A stretch of 64,000 bases of DNA from Pseudorhodobacter antarcticus (GTDB lineage Bacteria > Pseudomonadota > Alphaproteobacteria > Rhodobacterales > Rhodobacteraceae): positions 1 to 64,000 of the forward strand of contig CAMAQR010000001.1 in assembly GCA_945860375.1 (NCBI GenBank), read 5' to 3'. Position 1 is the stretch's first letter. The number at the start of each line of letters is the position of its first letter. The translations under genes were made by a program, and so were the position numbers. Positions 8,766 to 17,688 of the stretch are shown in pieces. The notes beneath the pieces are model-generated. The model saw only the letters and a program-made list of their open reading frames with translations. It made no database searches and was not told where the DNA came from.

Positions 8766-9917
8766 CTAAAACCCAACCTCGCACCGCGCGATCAGGGCCG
8801 CCAGCATGGCCTGACATCGCGCCATCTGTTCCACTGAAACATATTCATCCGGCTTGTGCCCCTGCGCCATCGAGCCCGGCCCGCAGATCACCGTGGGGAT
8901 GCCAAGACGCGCGTCAAACAGCCCGCCTTCGGTGCCAAAGGCCACCTTGATCGTGCCATTCGCCCCGGTCAGTCCCTTGACGAAATTCACCACCGCCGCA
9001 TCCGAAGGCGTGCCAAGACCCGGATAATCCCACAGCCGTTCGATCACAATCGCGGCCTCGGGGAACTCGGCGCGCAGGGGCGCCACAATGGCCTCTGCCC
9101 CGGCCCGCAATTCGGCGATCAAGGCATCAGTGTCTTCCCCCGCCAGTGACCGGATTTCAAAATCCACCACCGCCCGGTTCGGCACGATATTCACCTGCAC
9201 GCCACCGTTCAGCTTGCCCACATGCAGCGTCGAATAGGGCACGTCGTAATCGCCATCCCGCAAGCCCAGCGCCGCCACCCGCGCCTGCACCGCCCGCACC
9301 ACGCCCACGAAATCCGCCGCCAGATGCAGCGCGTTCAGCGCCATCGGGGCCAATGCCGAATGCCCTTCGCGCCCCATGCAGATTGCCCGAAGCGCGATCT
9401 TGCCCTTGTGTCCCGTCGCCACCTGCATGCCCGTGGGTTCCCCCACAATGCAAAACCGGGGCCGCACCGGGGCCGCGTCCAGCATGTCAATCAGACTGCG
9501 CACCCCCATGCAGCCGATTTCTTCGTCATAAGACAGCGCCAGATGCAACGGCACCGCCAAGGGCCTGCGCGCGGCGTCCAGCATCGCGGCAATGGCGCAG
9601 GCGACAAAGCCCTTCATATCCGCAGCCCCGCGCCCGTAATAGCGCCCGTCCTTTTCGGTCAGGGCAAAGGGCGGCACAGTCCATGCTTGACCTTCAACCG
9701 GCACCACATCGGTATGCCCCGACAGCATCACCCCGCCCACACCCAGAGGCCCCACGGTTGCGTAAAGATTGGCTTTGCCGCCAGCCGCATCCGGGAGCAG
9801 CACCGCCTCAATCCCGGCATCGGCCAACAGCCTTTGCACATAGGTCATCAAGCCAAGGTTCGGCTGGGAGCTGACCGTGTCAAATCCCATCAGCTTTTCG
9901 AGTATTGCCCGCATCAC
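8766..9917 (-). CDS. argE: Acetylornithine deacetylase (M20 metallopeptidase family)
   Basis: A 383-residue enzyme. Metal and catalytic positions of the M20 family are visible: SGHTDVVP (H68, D70), D100 in GRGAADMKG, the YDEEIG glutamate pair at about 132-133, and GEPTGM. FGTEGG near the C-terminus is also typical of ArgE. It would hydrolyse N-acetylornithine to ornithine in arginine synthesis. Related M20 enzymes (DapE, other deacylases) are possible but fit less well. argH lies at the other end of the window. Confidence 0.85.
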   Translation of the reverse strand: MMRAILEKLMGFDTVSSQPNLGLMTYVQRLLADAGIEAVLLPDAAGGKANLYATVGPLGVGGVMLSGHTDVVPVEGQAWTVPPFALTEKDGRYYGRGAADMKGFVACAIAAMLDAARRPLAVPLHLALSYDEEIGCMGVRSLIDMLDAAPVRPRFCIVGEPTGMQVATGHKGKIALRAICMGREGHSALAPMALNALHLAADFVGVVRAVQARVAALGLRDGDYDVPYSTLHVGKLNGGVQVNIVPNRAVVDFEIRSLAGEDTDALIAELRAGAEAIVAPLRAEFPEAAIVIERLWDYPGLGTPSDAAVVNFVKGLTGANGTIKVAFGTEGGLFDARLGIPTVICGPGSMAQGHKPDEYVSVEQMARCQAMLAALIARCEVGF

Positions 9918-9972
9918 TGCCTCCTGTTGATGCTCTTGCTAGCCCGAACCACGTCCCCGCGAAACCCCGTCG

Positions 9973-9988
9973 TGACGCTATTTGTCAT
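9973..9988 (+). promoter_or_regulatory. Candidate operator TGAC-N6-TGTCAT, copy 1
   Basis: The site reads TGAC GCTATT TGTCAT. TGAC and GTCA form inverted half-sites one helical turn apart. It is flanked by G on the left and GC on the right, exactly as in copy 3 at 19064. It lies 85 bp before the start of the small secreted protein at 10074. Which protein binds it is inferred, not shown. Confidence 0.5.
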
Positions 9989-10073
9989 GCGATACCCCCT
10001 TCCCAAGTTGCAAACGGGCTGGCAAATTCAGGGTATGACCCCCAACGGGGCCGATCACAGGATTGGATTTATC

Positions 10074-10781
10074 ATGACGCTTAATTTCCTGCTTCCTGCC
10101 CTTGCCACCACGGCCTTCGCGGCCTTTGCCCTGCCCGCCCTTGCCGAAGGCACCACTGCCGATCCGGCCAAAGGGCCGAACCTGAACTCGGCCGCCACCG
10201 GCACCAAGGGCGGCGTTGCGACCATGGCTTTGGCGCAAGACCTTTACACGCTGGGCATGTCGACCAAGGACGCGCTGACTGTGCTGACGGCGGCCAAACT
10301 CGCCGGGTCGGTGGATGTGAAAGAGGTGGAACAGAAGAAGGAAACCAAGGGCGACGCTCTGGCCGATCAGGCCGACGGCGTCGATGCCCCGGTGGACGCG
10401 GCCACCATGATGGCGGCCGCCAAGGAACTGGCGGGCGAAGATGAAGTGATCGCCGGGCTGATCGAAGATGCCATGGCCGAAGGCGCACGCGGCCGGGTTG
10501 GCGGTGCGTCATCGACGCTGTCGCGCCTGCCCGCCGGGCAGTCCGATACCTGGGAGATCCCCTTTTACGGCGACAGCTATGCCGAAGTGGCCGTGTTGGG
10601 CGATGGCGACGCCAACCTTGACGTGTTGGTCACTGACGAAAATGGCAATACGATCTGCTATGACGTCAGCTGGTCCGACAAGATCTATTGCGACTTTGTG
10701 CCCAGTTGGAACGGCTACTTCTATGTCACCGTCCAGAACAACGGCGGTTCCCGCAACAGCTATTACCTGATGACCAATTGA
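10074..10781 (+). CDS. Small secreted protein of the caspase locus (paralogue of the 19158 gene)
   Basis: A 235-residue protein starting MTLNFLLPALATTAF with a Sec signal peptide ending near PALA-E (residue 25). The frame is open far upstream, but this ATG gives the signal peptide. The middle is Ala-rich and helical (DLYTLGMSTKDALTVLTAAKL; AAKELAGEDEVIAGLIEDAMAE). The last 100 residues look like a beta-sandwich with a pair of cysteines in NTICYD and KIYCDF, and end YYLMTN. The same layout, cysteine pair and final LMTN occur in the protein at 19158, which precedes a caspase gene. The C-terminal domain resembles PPC-type domains carried by secreted peptidases, but I cannot assign a function. 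It is convergent with the S1 protease. Confidence 0.72.
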   Translation: MTLNFLLPALATTAFAAFALPALAEGTTADPAKGPNLNSAATGTKGGVATMALAQDLYTLGMSTKDALTVLTAAKLAGSVDVKEVEQKKETKGDALADQADGVDAPVDAATMMAAAKELAGEDEVIAGLIEDAMAEGARGRVGGASSTLSRLPAGQSDTWEIPFYGDSYAEVAVLGDGDANLDVLVTDENGNTICYDVSWSDKIYCDFVPSWNGYFYVTVQNNGGSRNSYYLMTN

Positions 10782-10794
10782 GCATTGCAAACAG

Positions 10795-10817
10795 GGCCCG
10801 GATCAACCGTCCGGGCC
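10795..10817 (+). terminator. Terminator-like hairpin after the secreted protein gene
   Basis: GGCCCGGA (10795-10802) pairs perfectly with TCCGGGCC (10810-10817) around a 7-base loop, starting 13 bases after the stop codon. The sequence after it (TTGCCTT) is only mildly T-rich, so it may act as a weak intrinsic terminator or a 3'-end stabiliser. Confidence 0.55.
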
Positions 10818-11003
10818 TTGCCTTCAGGATGCGCGCTGGCGGCAACGCAGGCCGCTGTCGGGGGATGACTGAGCCCAGAAGATGGCCACGGCCTTGCTCT
10901 GCCTGACCCCCGCGCTTCTTACGAAGATTTGCCTTCATCTTGACCCAGACACTCAAAGCAGCGCTTGGTCCTCACGAGGCCGCCCGCAAAGTGGCGCGAC
11001 CCG

Positions 11004-12029
11004 TCACGGGGTTTCGGCAATCACCTTCTCCAGCCAAGGCAGGAAATTCGACACCCGCGTGTAGGCTGAAAACAACGCCGTTTCCTCACAGCCCTCCCCA
11101 TTGGCCGCCGTCAGCCCCCAACTGACCACACCGGCTTGCACATAGCTGCCGTCCTCCAACGCCACCACCAAAGGCCCGCCGCTGTCGCCGGAACAAGCCG
11201 TCTTGCCGCCCTCAAAGCTGCCCGAGCACAGCATGTTTTCACTCATCGGGGCCGGGGCTTTGGCGATCAGGGCCTCCCACATCGCATAGGCCTCGGTCTC
11301 ATTGATGGACAAGACCTCGGTCGCATAAGCAAACCCTTCCACAGCGGTTTCAGCGCGGGCTTCCAACATGGTCCGGTTGCACAAATCCCTGTCCATCATC
11401 TGGATTTCAGTTTGATGCAGAGACTCAGGATGCGCCCCACCCTCGACCAACCCCCAGCCTGTGACCATGGTCACAATCCCCGGCTGATCCAACTGATCGC
11501 CAAACTCGGCATCTGGCACCTGAATGGTGGCATAGGGCACCTTCGGGGCGCGGGTCAGCTTGAGCAGGGCGATGTCATGGTCAAAAGCGGTGCCAAGGTA
11601 ATCGGGATGCCGGAAAACGCCCGCCACTTCCACCAGTTCGCCCTGACCGGGCGCAATCGTATTGGAACCCACAAACACCGCCAGCGCGGCAGGGTCAAGA
11701 TCGGCCCAATCCCCCGCATCGTCCTGCATGTGGACACAATGCGCGGCCGTCAGCACCCATCTGTCCAGCACCAGCGTGCCGCCGCAGAACTGCCCCTCCG
11801 GTCCCAGCGGCGCACCGTTCATCATCAGCGCCACTTGCCAAGGCCAGGCCCCTTCGGCCGCCAATCGCCCGCCGATCACCTTGCCACCCGCCACCGCCTT
11901 GGCCGCAAAAGCCGCCTTCGCACCGCTTTTTGCCCAGGCATAGGGCGAGGGCAGGTTCCGGGTGAAATCCGGCGTCTCGGCCCCCGCCATGCCGGAGCCT
12001 GCCAACAACAAAACCAACACTTTCAGCAT
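11004..12029 (-). CDS. Secreted S1-family (trypsin-fold) serine protease, zymogen form
   Basis: A 341-residue protein with a signal peptide (MLKVLVLLLAGSGMAGA-E) and a pro-segment to about residue 50. The mature start is GGK|VIGG at 50-54, the classical zymogen activation site. The triad is complete: H97 in LTAAHC, D152 in DHDIALL, S283 in CSGDSGGPL. Cysteines pair as in chymotrypsin-fold enzymes. The position equal to chymotrypsin 189 is Thr277, not Asp, so P1 preference is probably not Lys/Arg. It starts 9 bp after the caspase gene, and its Shine-Dalgarno AGGAG overlaps that gene's stop, which implies translational coupling. Probably periplasmic or extracellular. Substrate unknown. Confidence 0.88.
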   Translation of the reverse strand: MLKVLVLLLAGSGMAGAETPDFTRNLPSPYAWAKSGAKAAFAAKAVAGGKVIGGRLAAEGAWPWQVALMMNGAPLGPEGQFCGGTLVLDRWVLTAAHCVHMQDDAGDWADLDPAALAVFVGSNTIAPGQGELVEVAGVFRHPDYLGTAFDHDIALLKLTRAPKVPYATIQVPDAEFGDQLDQPGIVTMVTGWGLVEGGAHPESLHQTEIQMMDRDLCNRTMLEARAETAVEGFAYATEVLSINETEAYAMWEALIAKAPAPMSENMLCSGSFEGGKTACSGDSGGPLVVALEDGSYVQAGVVSWGLTAANGEGCEETALFSAYTRVSNFLPWLEKVIAETP

Positions 12030-12038
12030 CGCATTCTC

Positions 12039-13967
12039 CTAACCACGGGGCAGCACCCGCACGGCCTGCCGGATCATCATCACTGCGGGCAGTTTGTTGG
12101 AAAACCCGCGCATCACACCGTCACCGCGCATCCTGTCTTCAAACCAGCCTTCCACCGGGGCGGCCACCCCCGCAAACGCCCGCCCCATCGCCGGGTCGGC
12201 CAGTCGTGTCAGGTCAACCCGGTCGGCATCCGGGTCAACCGGAACCGCCAGCAGCATCACCTCGTCCATCCCGATCGAGTCTGGGTCAATCTGCATGCCA
12301 GCCCGGGCGCTTTCACCCGGAGCCAGCCGGTTGGACAGGCCCCGGCGCGGCCAGACCCCCGCCACCGAGAAATCCGCACCAAAGTACAGCACCGAAACGT
12401 CCAGATCCTTGCCCGAACTGTTGCGAAGGGTCAGCCAAAGCTGGTCGCAGGGCTGCACCCCCGCGCCCGGATCAACGGCTTCGGCGACGGCGGCCACGCC
12501 GCAAGCCTGGCCTTGAACCGTCGCCGCCTTGCGTTGCCAAGTCACCTCCAGCGCGGGCTTGCCGGTCAGACTGCGCCCCGCCACCGCCGCAAAAAGCTGC
12601 CGCAGGCGCAGCGCATGGCCTGCCGCCTCCCGCACCCGCGCCAAGGCTTGCGCATGGGTTTCGCCCGGCTCCAGCACCACGCGCGGGCTGGACCCCGCGC
12701 CATAGGGGTCCAAAACACCATCCGCCCCGGCCAAAGCCAAATCGCCCCCGGTCAACACCGGCACCAGATCGCCGCCAGCCTCTCCCGGCCCCAAAACGCG
12801 CAGCCAAGCGGCATGATCGCCCGGCTTTGCCACCACCGCTGCGGCCAATCGCAACGGCAGCGCCGGGGCCGGAGCCGTCACCTCGATCCATTGCGCCTCC
12901 ACTGGCATCGCCCCCAATACCCGCGCCACCCGCGCCGAAACCACCCCCAACTGCGTAGCCCCCAAGGCATCGCCACCTGCAGGCTGTGCATAAAACGCCA
13001 CTTCGGCCCCTTCGGCCAACCCCTGCAAAAGCCCGGCCTGCACCACCCCGCCCGACAGCGCAAACCGCTGTGGCCCGGATTGTCCGAACACCGACTGGCC
13101 AAACACCGCCGCCTGCAACAACGGCCCCTCACCACCCGGTTGCTGCGGGACGGGGCCTTGCAGCATCGCCGCCGACGTCGCGGTCAGAACCTGCGCCCAA
13201 GACGCGCCGGGGGTCGTGCGCAGCACCTCGGCCAAGGCCAAAGTGAACGCCCCATGCCACAAACCATCCGTGCCCACCGGCACCTCAAACGAGCGCTGAT
13301 CCGACTGTGACGAGTAAAGGAACACGAAATCCCCGCTCAACTCTGGCCCCGCAAGCCCCGGCCCCGCTAGCCCCGACACAGCCTCGCCCGGAATGCCCAA
13401 GGCATCGGCTCCCAAACCCCGCGCCACCCCCACCCCGCCCACGGCCCGAAAGCCGGTGTCGGAATGGCAAGCGTCGATCAGCCCCACCACCTGCACCCCG
13501 CGCGTCAAAAGGCCCTGCGCCCAGACCTGCAATTCGTCATCCAGAATCGCGTTCTCCACTGCGCCGATGCTGCCCTTCCAGCCCGAAGCATCCGAGGGCA
13601 GCAGGATTTCATCCCAACCACCGCCCTCATCGCCACTGGCATCCGGGGCCTGCCCGCCATGGCCGGAAAAGTAGAACACCACCGTGTCGCCCGCCACCGA
13701 CCGCGCCGCCACCGCGTCCAGAGCCGCCATGATCCCGGCGCGGTCCGGCTCTGCCCCGCCCAACGCCAAGGTCACGATCTGCGGTGCTGCCACCCCGCGC
13801 GCCACCAGCACTTCGGCCATAAGACCCACATCCGCGCCCGGCCCTTTCAGATCGGCATCAAGCAGTGGGTAATCCGACACGCCCACCAGAACCGCGCGCA
13901 CTTCAGCCTGCACCGGCCCCCAAAAGCCCGCAGCCACCAAAAAGAAAGGCAATATCCAGCGCATCAT
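12039..13967 (-). CDS. Secreted caspase-family (C14, orthocaspase-like) protease 1
   Basis: A 642-residue protein starting MMRWILPFFLVAAG with a Sec signal peptide (cleavage near VQA-E, residue 21). The p20-like caspase domain covers about 22-300. Catalytic His103 is in YFSGHGG and Cys167 in LIDACHSD, followed by the FLYSSQSDQRS region. The middle is less conserved. The last 150 residues hold a domain (VSVLYFGADFSV, then GESARAG, then VMLLAVPV) also found at the end of the caspase at 19782. Shine-Dalgarno GGAGGA lies just before two consecutive ATGs, so the second (13964) may be used. It is followed by the S1 protease and preceded by the patatin gene after a 174-bp gap containing a candidate operator. 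Basic P1 preference is usual for metacaspase relatives, but it is unproven here. Confidence 0.87.
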   Translation of the reverse strand: MMRWILPFFLVAAGFWGPVQAEVRAVLVGVSDYPLLDADLKGPGADVGLMAEVLVARGVAAPQIVTLALGGAEPDRAGIMAALDAVAARSVAGDTVVFYFSGHGGQAPDASGDEGGGWDEILLPSDASGWKGSIGAVENAILDDELQVWAQGLLTRGVQVVGLIDACHSDTGFRAVGGVGVARGLGADALGIPGEAVSGLAGPGLAGPELSGDFVFLYSSQSDQRSFEVPVGTDGLWHGAFTLALAEVLRTTPGASWAQVLTATSAAMLQGPVPQQPGGEGPLLQAAVFGQSVFGQSGPQRFALSGGVVQAGLLQGLAEGAEVAFYAQPAGGDALGATQLGVVSARVARVLGAMPVEAQWIEVTAPAPALPLRLAAAVVAKPGDHAAWLRVLGPGEAGGDLVPVLTGGDLALAGADGVLDPYGAGSSPRVVLEPGETHAQALARVREAAGHALRLRQLFAAVAGRSLTGKPALEVTWQRKAATVQGQACGVAAVAEAVDPGAGVQPCDQLWLTLRNSSGKDLDVSVLYFGADFSVAGVWPRRGLSNRLAPGESARAGMQIDPDSIGMDEVMLLAVPVDPDADRVDLTRLADPAMGRAFAGVAAPVEGWFEDRMRGDGVMRGFSNKLPAVMMIRQAVRVLPRG

Positions 13968-14016
13968 TCCTCCATGATACCCCCAAGCCCGGACAGAGCA
14001 AGTCGCACAGCCCAGA

Positions 14017-14032
14017 TGACCGCAGATGTCAT
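14017..14032 (+). promoter_or_regulatory. Candidate operator TGAC-N6-TGTCAT, copy 2
   Basis: The site reads TGAC CGCAGA TGTCAT, with an A before TGAC that extends the inverted half-sites to ATGAC/GTCAT. It lies in the gap between the patatin gene and caspase 1, about 49 bp upstream of the caspase 1 start (leftward gene). This would allow a separate promoter for the caspase-S1 protease pair. Confidence 0.5.
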
Positions 14033-14141
14033 CCTGTGGACCAATCCTTGTCAGGGCAGCCCTGAACCATCGATCCAAAACGATGCCGACACGCGGCGCA
14101 CCGAGGCCAGCAACCCCGGCGCGCCCCAACGCGTCGCCCGT

Positions 14142-15590
14142 TCAGTTCCCCACAGGTGCGATCCGCCGCCCACCCGCCGCGATTCCCCGCGCAATGCGGG
14201 CGTCCACATCGTTGCCCTCCAGCGACGCGAGGAACCCGTTGAACTCTGGCGTGGCCTTGGTCGCCAGCCGGCCAGCCTCAATCACCAGATCAACGTCGCT
14301 GGTTTTCAACTTCAACCGCGTTGGCACTTTGTTCAACTCGGCCCGCATGCCCGGCGACACGCCCTCAAAACTGGCCTGCCCGATGAACATCTTCAGATCG
14401 CTGCAATCCCAACCGTCCAAAGAGCCCCGCAACCGACGCACCTCGGACGGTGCCAAGGCACAGCGCCATTCCACCAGTTCCGCCTCCCACAGCCGCAACT
14501 CGCCGCGCATCGCGTCATAACCGGACCGGGTCGCCGCAGACATCGACGCGGTGGCGATGGACATGCCAAGACCAATCCCCCCCGGCCCCTGAACCTTCTG
14601 CGTCCAGTTGTAATCCGCCTCCACCCCAGCATTGGCGACCAGAAACAGCATCCGCTTCATCCGCACCGCCTCTTCCGGCGTCATCGGGGCATAGGGAGCC
14701 TGTGCCCGCGCGCGCTCTACCGCCAGACCCGTGGTGCCGAAGTTGTCCGTGATGCCGCCATCCAGCAGCTTGACGAACTTCACCTCATCGGGGTTGCCAT
14801 AGCTTTCCAGCGCGCGGGCCTGCGCCTTCATCGCCGCCGTCGCCTCGGGGTTGTTGCGCGCGGCGGTCAGCCAGTCGGGTTCGACATAATCGCACTTGCC
14901 CTGATGCGCCTGCAACACCACCGGGCTGAACACCAAAGGAAACGCCGCCGATGCCGCGACCGCCTCGGACACCGGCATTTTCGACAGATCGGAACACAAA
15001 GCGTCAAAGGTTTCAGGCGAAAACAGGAAGGGCGTGTTGTTCGCCATATCCGTCGCATTGATCCAGGTCTTGATCTTGGAGCGCGCCCGCAGATCGCCAA
15101 AGGTGGCCTGTTTGTACAGAACTTCGTCCAGATAGCGCGCAAAGGTGTTGCGCCCATTGGCCCCGCCCGACAGTCCCTTCACCAAAGTCAGCGGGTTGAG
15201 CGCTGAATTGGCCATGTATTTCTCGGCGTTGGTGATCAGGTAAGTCTCGCGAAAGCCGTCGAGGCCCCGCGGCCCCCAAAGCCCGAACTGCGCCGCCGTC
15301 ACCGACCCGCCCGACACCCCCGACACCAGCCGCACAGTGTCGAGCAAGCCGTCCTTGGTCCCCGTCAGCGCACCTTGCGCCCGCAATTCCTCCAGCATGC
15401 CATAGGCAAAGGCGCTGGCCCGCATGCCGCCGCCCGAAAACGCCAACCCGACATACAATTCACCCGCCCCGATGCTTTCTGGCGTCACCTCGACCAGACT
15501 GGCATTCGCGCCCCGCAACGGCTGGTTGATCGGTTTGTTCCACGCCGCGCAACTGGCCAGAAGGGTCATGCAGAACATCAGCTTCTTCAT
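14142..15590 (-). CDS. Patatin-like phospholipase lipoprotein
   Basis: A 482-residue protein. The N-terminus MKKLMFCMTLLASC has a lipobox with Cys14, so it should be a lipid-anchored envelope protein. The patatin dyad is present: oxyanion loop GLAFSGGGMRASAFA (about 48-62), nucleophile Ser93 in SGVSGGS, and Asp277 in LLDGGITDN. Patatins hydrolyse acyl esters of phospholipids, so this could attack membrane lipid from the periplasmic side. It follows the histidine kinase gene by 16 bp (same strand) and precedes caspase 1. About 100 C-terminal residues beyond the patatin core are helical and unassigned. Confidence 0.85.
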   Translation of the reverse strand: MKKLMFCMTLLASCAAWNKPINQPLRGANASLVEVTPESIGAGELYVGLAFSGGGMRASAFAYGMLEELRAQGALTGTKDGLLDTVRLVSGVSGGSVTAAQFGLWGPRGLDGFRETYLITNAEKYMANSALNPLTLVKGLSGGANGRNTFARYLDEVLYKQATFGDLRARSKIKTWINATDMANNTPFLFSPETFDALCSDLSKMPVSEAVAASAAFPLVFSPVVLQAHQGKCDYVEPDWLTAARNNPEATAAMKAQARALESYGNPDEVKFVKLLDGGITDNFGTTGLAVERARAQAPYAPMTPEEAVRMKRMLFLVANAGVEADYNWTQKVQGPGGIGLGMSIATASMSAATRSGYDAMRGELRLWEAELVEWRCALAPSEVRRLRGSLDGWDCSDLKMFIGQASFEGVSPGMRAELNKVPTRLKLKTSDVDLVIEAGRLATKATPEFNGFLASLEGNDVDARIARGIAAGGRRIAPVGN

Positions 15591-15606
15591 GGAATCAGGC
15601 CTGCCA

Positions 15607-16983
15607 TTAGGAATCTGGCGCCAGCTTAGGCCAGCCGATTTCCAGCACAAACCCCCTTTCGACCGCAGGCAGCATCAGTTTTGCCCCATGACGCGCGGCA
15701 ATCGCCCGCACCAAGGCCAAACCAAGGCCATGGCCGTTGATGCCCCGGTCCTTGTCGCGGTCTGCCCGCACAAAGCGTTCAAACGCTTCGGCCTTTATCT
15801 CCACAGGCAGGCCCGGCCCGGTATCGGCCACGCACAGCAGGTGATGGCCGGGGGTTTCGGCCAAAGTCAGCGTCAACGCATCCCCCGCCGCGCAATACTT
15901 GATCGCATTGTCCAACAGGTTCGCCAGCATTTGCGCAATCAGATTGCGATCCCCAAGCACCCGCAGACCGGGGGCGACTTGCAGGTTCGAAATCAGCCCC
16001 CTGTCCTCGGCCACTGGCTCATAAAGCGCCCAAACCTCGGCCGCCACCGCCGACAGATCGACGGGCACCAGACCGCCGCCGGACCCCTGATCGGCTTCCG
16101 CCCGCGAAATATCCAGCAGCGAGTCAAACACCCGGATCGCCGCCCGCATCTCGCCCTTCAACTCGGCGGCCAGTTCCGGTTGGCCTTCGATCCGCGCCAG
16201 TTTCTGCGCCATCCGGTTCAAGGGCGTGCGCAATTCATGCGCAATGGTGTCCGAAAGCCGATGCGTGGCGCGGTTCAGGTTTTCGATCCGGTCCAGCATG
16301 CCGTGGACATGGGTTTCCAGCAGGCCAAACTCGTCGGAGGCCCGCGGCCCCGGCAACCGCGCCGCCAGATCGCCCGCAGCCACCCGATCGGCCAGCGCAT
16401 TCACCCGGCCAATTCGCGCCATCACCGACCGCGCCGCAAGACCGCCGACCACCGCCCCCGCCAACAACAACGCCAGCCCCAAGGCCGCCATACCGTGCCG
16501 CAGACTGACAAGCGTCGCATCCACGGGTGCCAAAGACCGCGCCACCAGCAAGGGAAATCCCCCCGGCAAAGTGCGCGCCACCGCCAGCCAGCGCCCGTCG
16601 CCTTGCCGAAATTCTGCCGCCCCCGCGACCGCAAAACCCTCACCTTGCGCTTGCAGCCCCTTGGGCCAGGCCGCAACTGTGCCCGCCAGAACCACGCCCT
16701 TGCGGTCCAGCAACAGCACCATCTCGCCGCTGTTCTGCGCCGCCGCCCGATACTCGATCGCCTGCCGCAGCGCGATGATCCGGCGCTGTTCATAAAGCGC
16801 CGCGAACCCGTCCAGATCGGCGGACAGCAAGGCCCGTGACGCCTCCATCATCCGCGCCTCGACCAGCCGATACTGCAACCCCATCGCCAGCAAAGACAAA
16901 GCCGCAATCGCCACCGCCATCACCGCCGCCAGCCGCAAGGTGGCAAAAGGCAGGGTTAAGGCAAAGGTCGGGCCAGCCCTCAT
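15607..16983 (-). CDS. Sensor histidine kinase of the protease locus
   Basis: A 458-residue inner-membrane kinase. Transmembrane helices lie at about 16-38 and 164-186, enclosing a periplasmic sensor domain of about 125 residues. A HAMP linker follows (about 184-236), then the H-box with His249 in DTIAHELRTPLNR. The N-box is NLLDNAIKY and the ATP-lid motifs are DTGPGLP and GHGLGLALV. It overlaps the response-regulator gene by 4 bp (ATGA), so the two form a cognate pair. The periplasmic domain could sense an envelope signal, consistent with the secreted products of the operon. Confidence 0.93.
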   Translation of the reverse strand: MRAGPTFALTLPFATLRLAAVMAVAIAALSLLAMGLQYRLVEARMMEASRALLSADLDGFAALYEQRRIIALRQAIEYRAAAQNSGEMVLLLDRKGVVLAGTVAAWPKGLQAQGEGFAVAGAAEFRQGDGRWLAVARTLPGGFPLLVARSLAPVDATLVSLRHGMAALGLALLLAGAVVGGLAARSVMARIGRVNALADRVAAGDLAARLPGPRASDEFGLLETHVHGMLDRIENLNRATHRLSDTIAHELRTPLNRMAQKLARIEGQPELAAELKGEMRAAIRVFDSLLDISRAEADQGSGGGLVPVDLSAVAAEVWALYEPVAEDRGLISNLQVAPGLRVLGDRNLIAQMLANLLDNAIKYCAAGDALTLTLAETPGHHLLCVADTGPGLPVEIKAEAFERFVRADRDKDRGINGHGLGLALVRAIAARHGAKLMLPAVERGFVLEIGWPKLAPDS

Positions 16984-17663
16984 GCGCCGCCCAAGGGGGC
17001 AAAGACATAACCCTCGCCCCGCGCCGTCTGAATGGCCATTGACCCCGCATCCTCCAGCTTGCGGCGCAGACGGCCCACATGCACATCAACGACATTGGTG
17101 CCGGGATCAAAATGCAGGTTCCAAACGTTGGCCAACAACTGCATCCGCGTCACCACCTGCCCCGCGTTCTGGGCGAAATAGGTGATCAGCTCAAACTCCT
17201 TCGGGCTGACGGCCACATGCGCCCGGCTGACATGCACCGTCCGCGCCTTCATGCGGATTTCCAGTGCGCCAAAGGCCAGCAGGTCATTGTCCGTCACCTG
17301 CACCGTGCTGCGGCGCAACAGCGCGCGCAAACGCGCCCGCAACTCTTCGGGTTCAAAGGGCTTCGGCAGATAATCATCCGCGCCCTTCTCCAGCCCCTCC
17401 ACCCGGTTGGCCGCCCGGCCCAAGGCTGACAGCACCAGGATCATCCCGCGCGCCCCCCCGGCCCGCATCTGCGCCATCGCCTCGACCCCGTCACCACCGG
17501 GCAACATGCGGTCCAGCACAATCACCTTGAAATCGCCGCCAGATGCCGCAATCCCTTCGGCCAACGTGCCGACGACCACAGGTTCACACGCCAGCCCCCG
17601 CACTTCGGCTGCCACGGCGGCGGCGGTTTCGCTATCATCCTCAACAATCAGGATGCGGTCCAT
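16980..17663 (-). CDS. OmpR/PhoB-family response regulator of the protease locus
   Basis: A 227-residue protein starting MDRILIVEDDSE after a good AAGGGG Shine-Dalgarno sequence. The receiver domain has acidic pocket E8-D10 and phospho-acceptor Asp51 (VIVLDRMLPGGDG), then the conserved KPF loop. The C-terminal winged helix has SPKEFELITYF and the NVVDVHVGRLRRKLE recognition region. It is the partner of the histidine kinase it overlaps, and the obvious candidate to bind the TGAC-N6-TGTCAT sites in this locus. An upstream in-frame start to 17768 is open but would overlap the HtrA gene. Confidence 0.93.
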   Translation of the reverse strand: MDRILIVEDDSETAAAVAAEVRGLACEPVVVGTLAEGIAASGGDFKVIVLDRMLPGGDGVEAMAQMRAGGARGMILVLSALGRAANRVEGLEKGADDYLPKPFEPEELRARLRALLRRSTVQVTDNDLLAFGALEIRMKARTVHVSRAHVAVSPKEFELITYFAQNAGQVVTRMQLLANVWNLHFDPGTNVVDVHVGRLRRKLEDAGSMAIQTARGEGYVFAPLGGA

Positions 17664-17688
17664 ATTCAAATCCCCTTTTTTGCCAATG

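Noticed and set aside
11136..13310. 724-residue open frame on the plus strand
   Set aside because: It is antisense to the S1 protease and caspase 1, with a His/Arg/Pro-rich composition and no recognisable domain. It is a shadow of the real genes.
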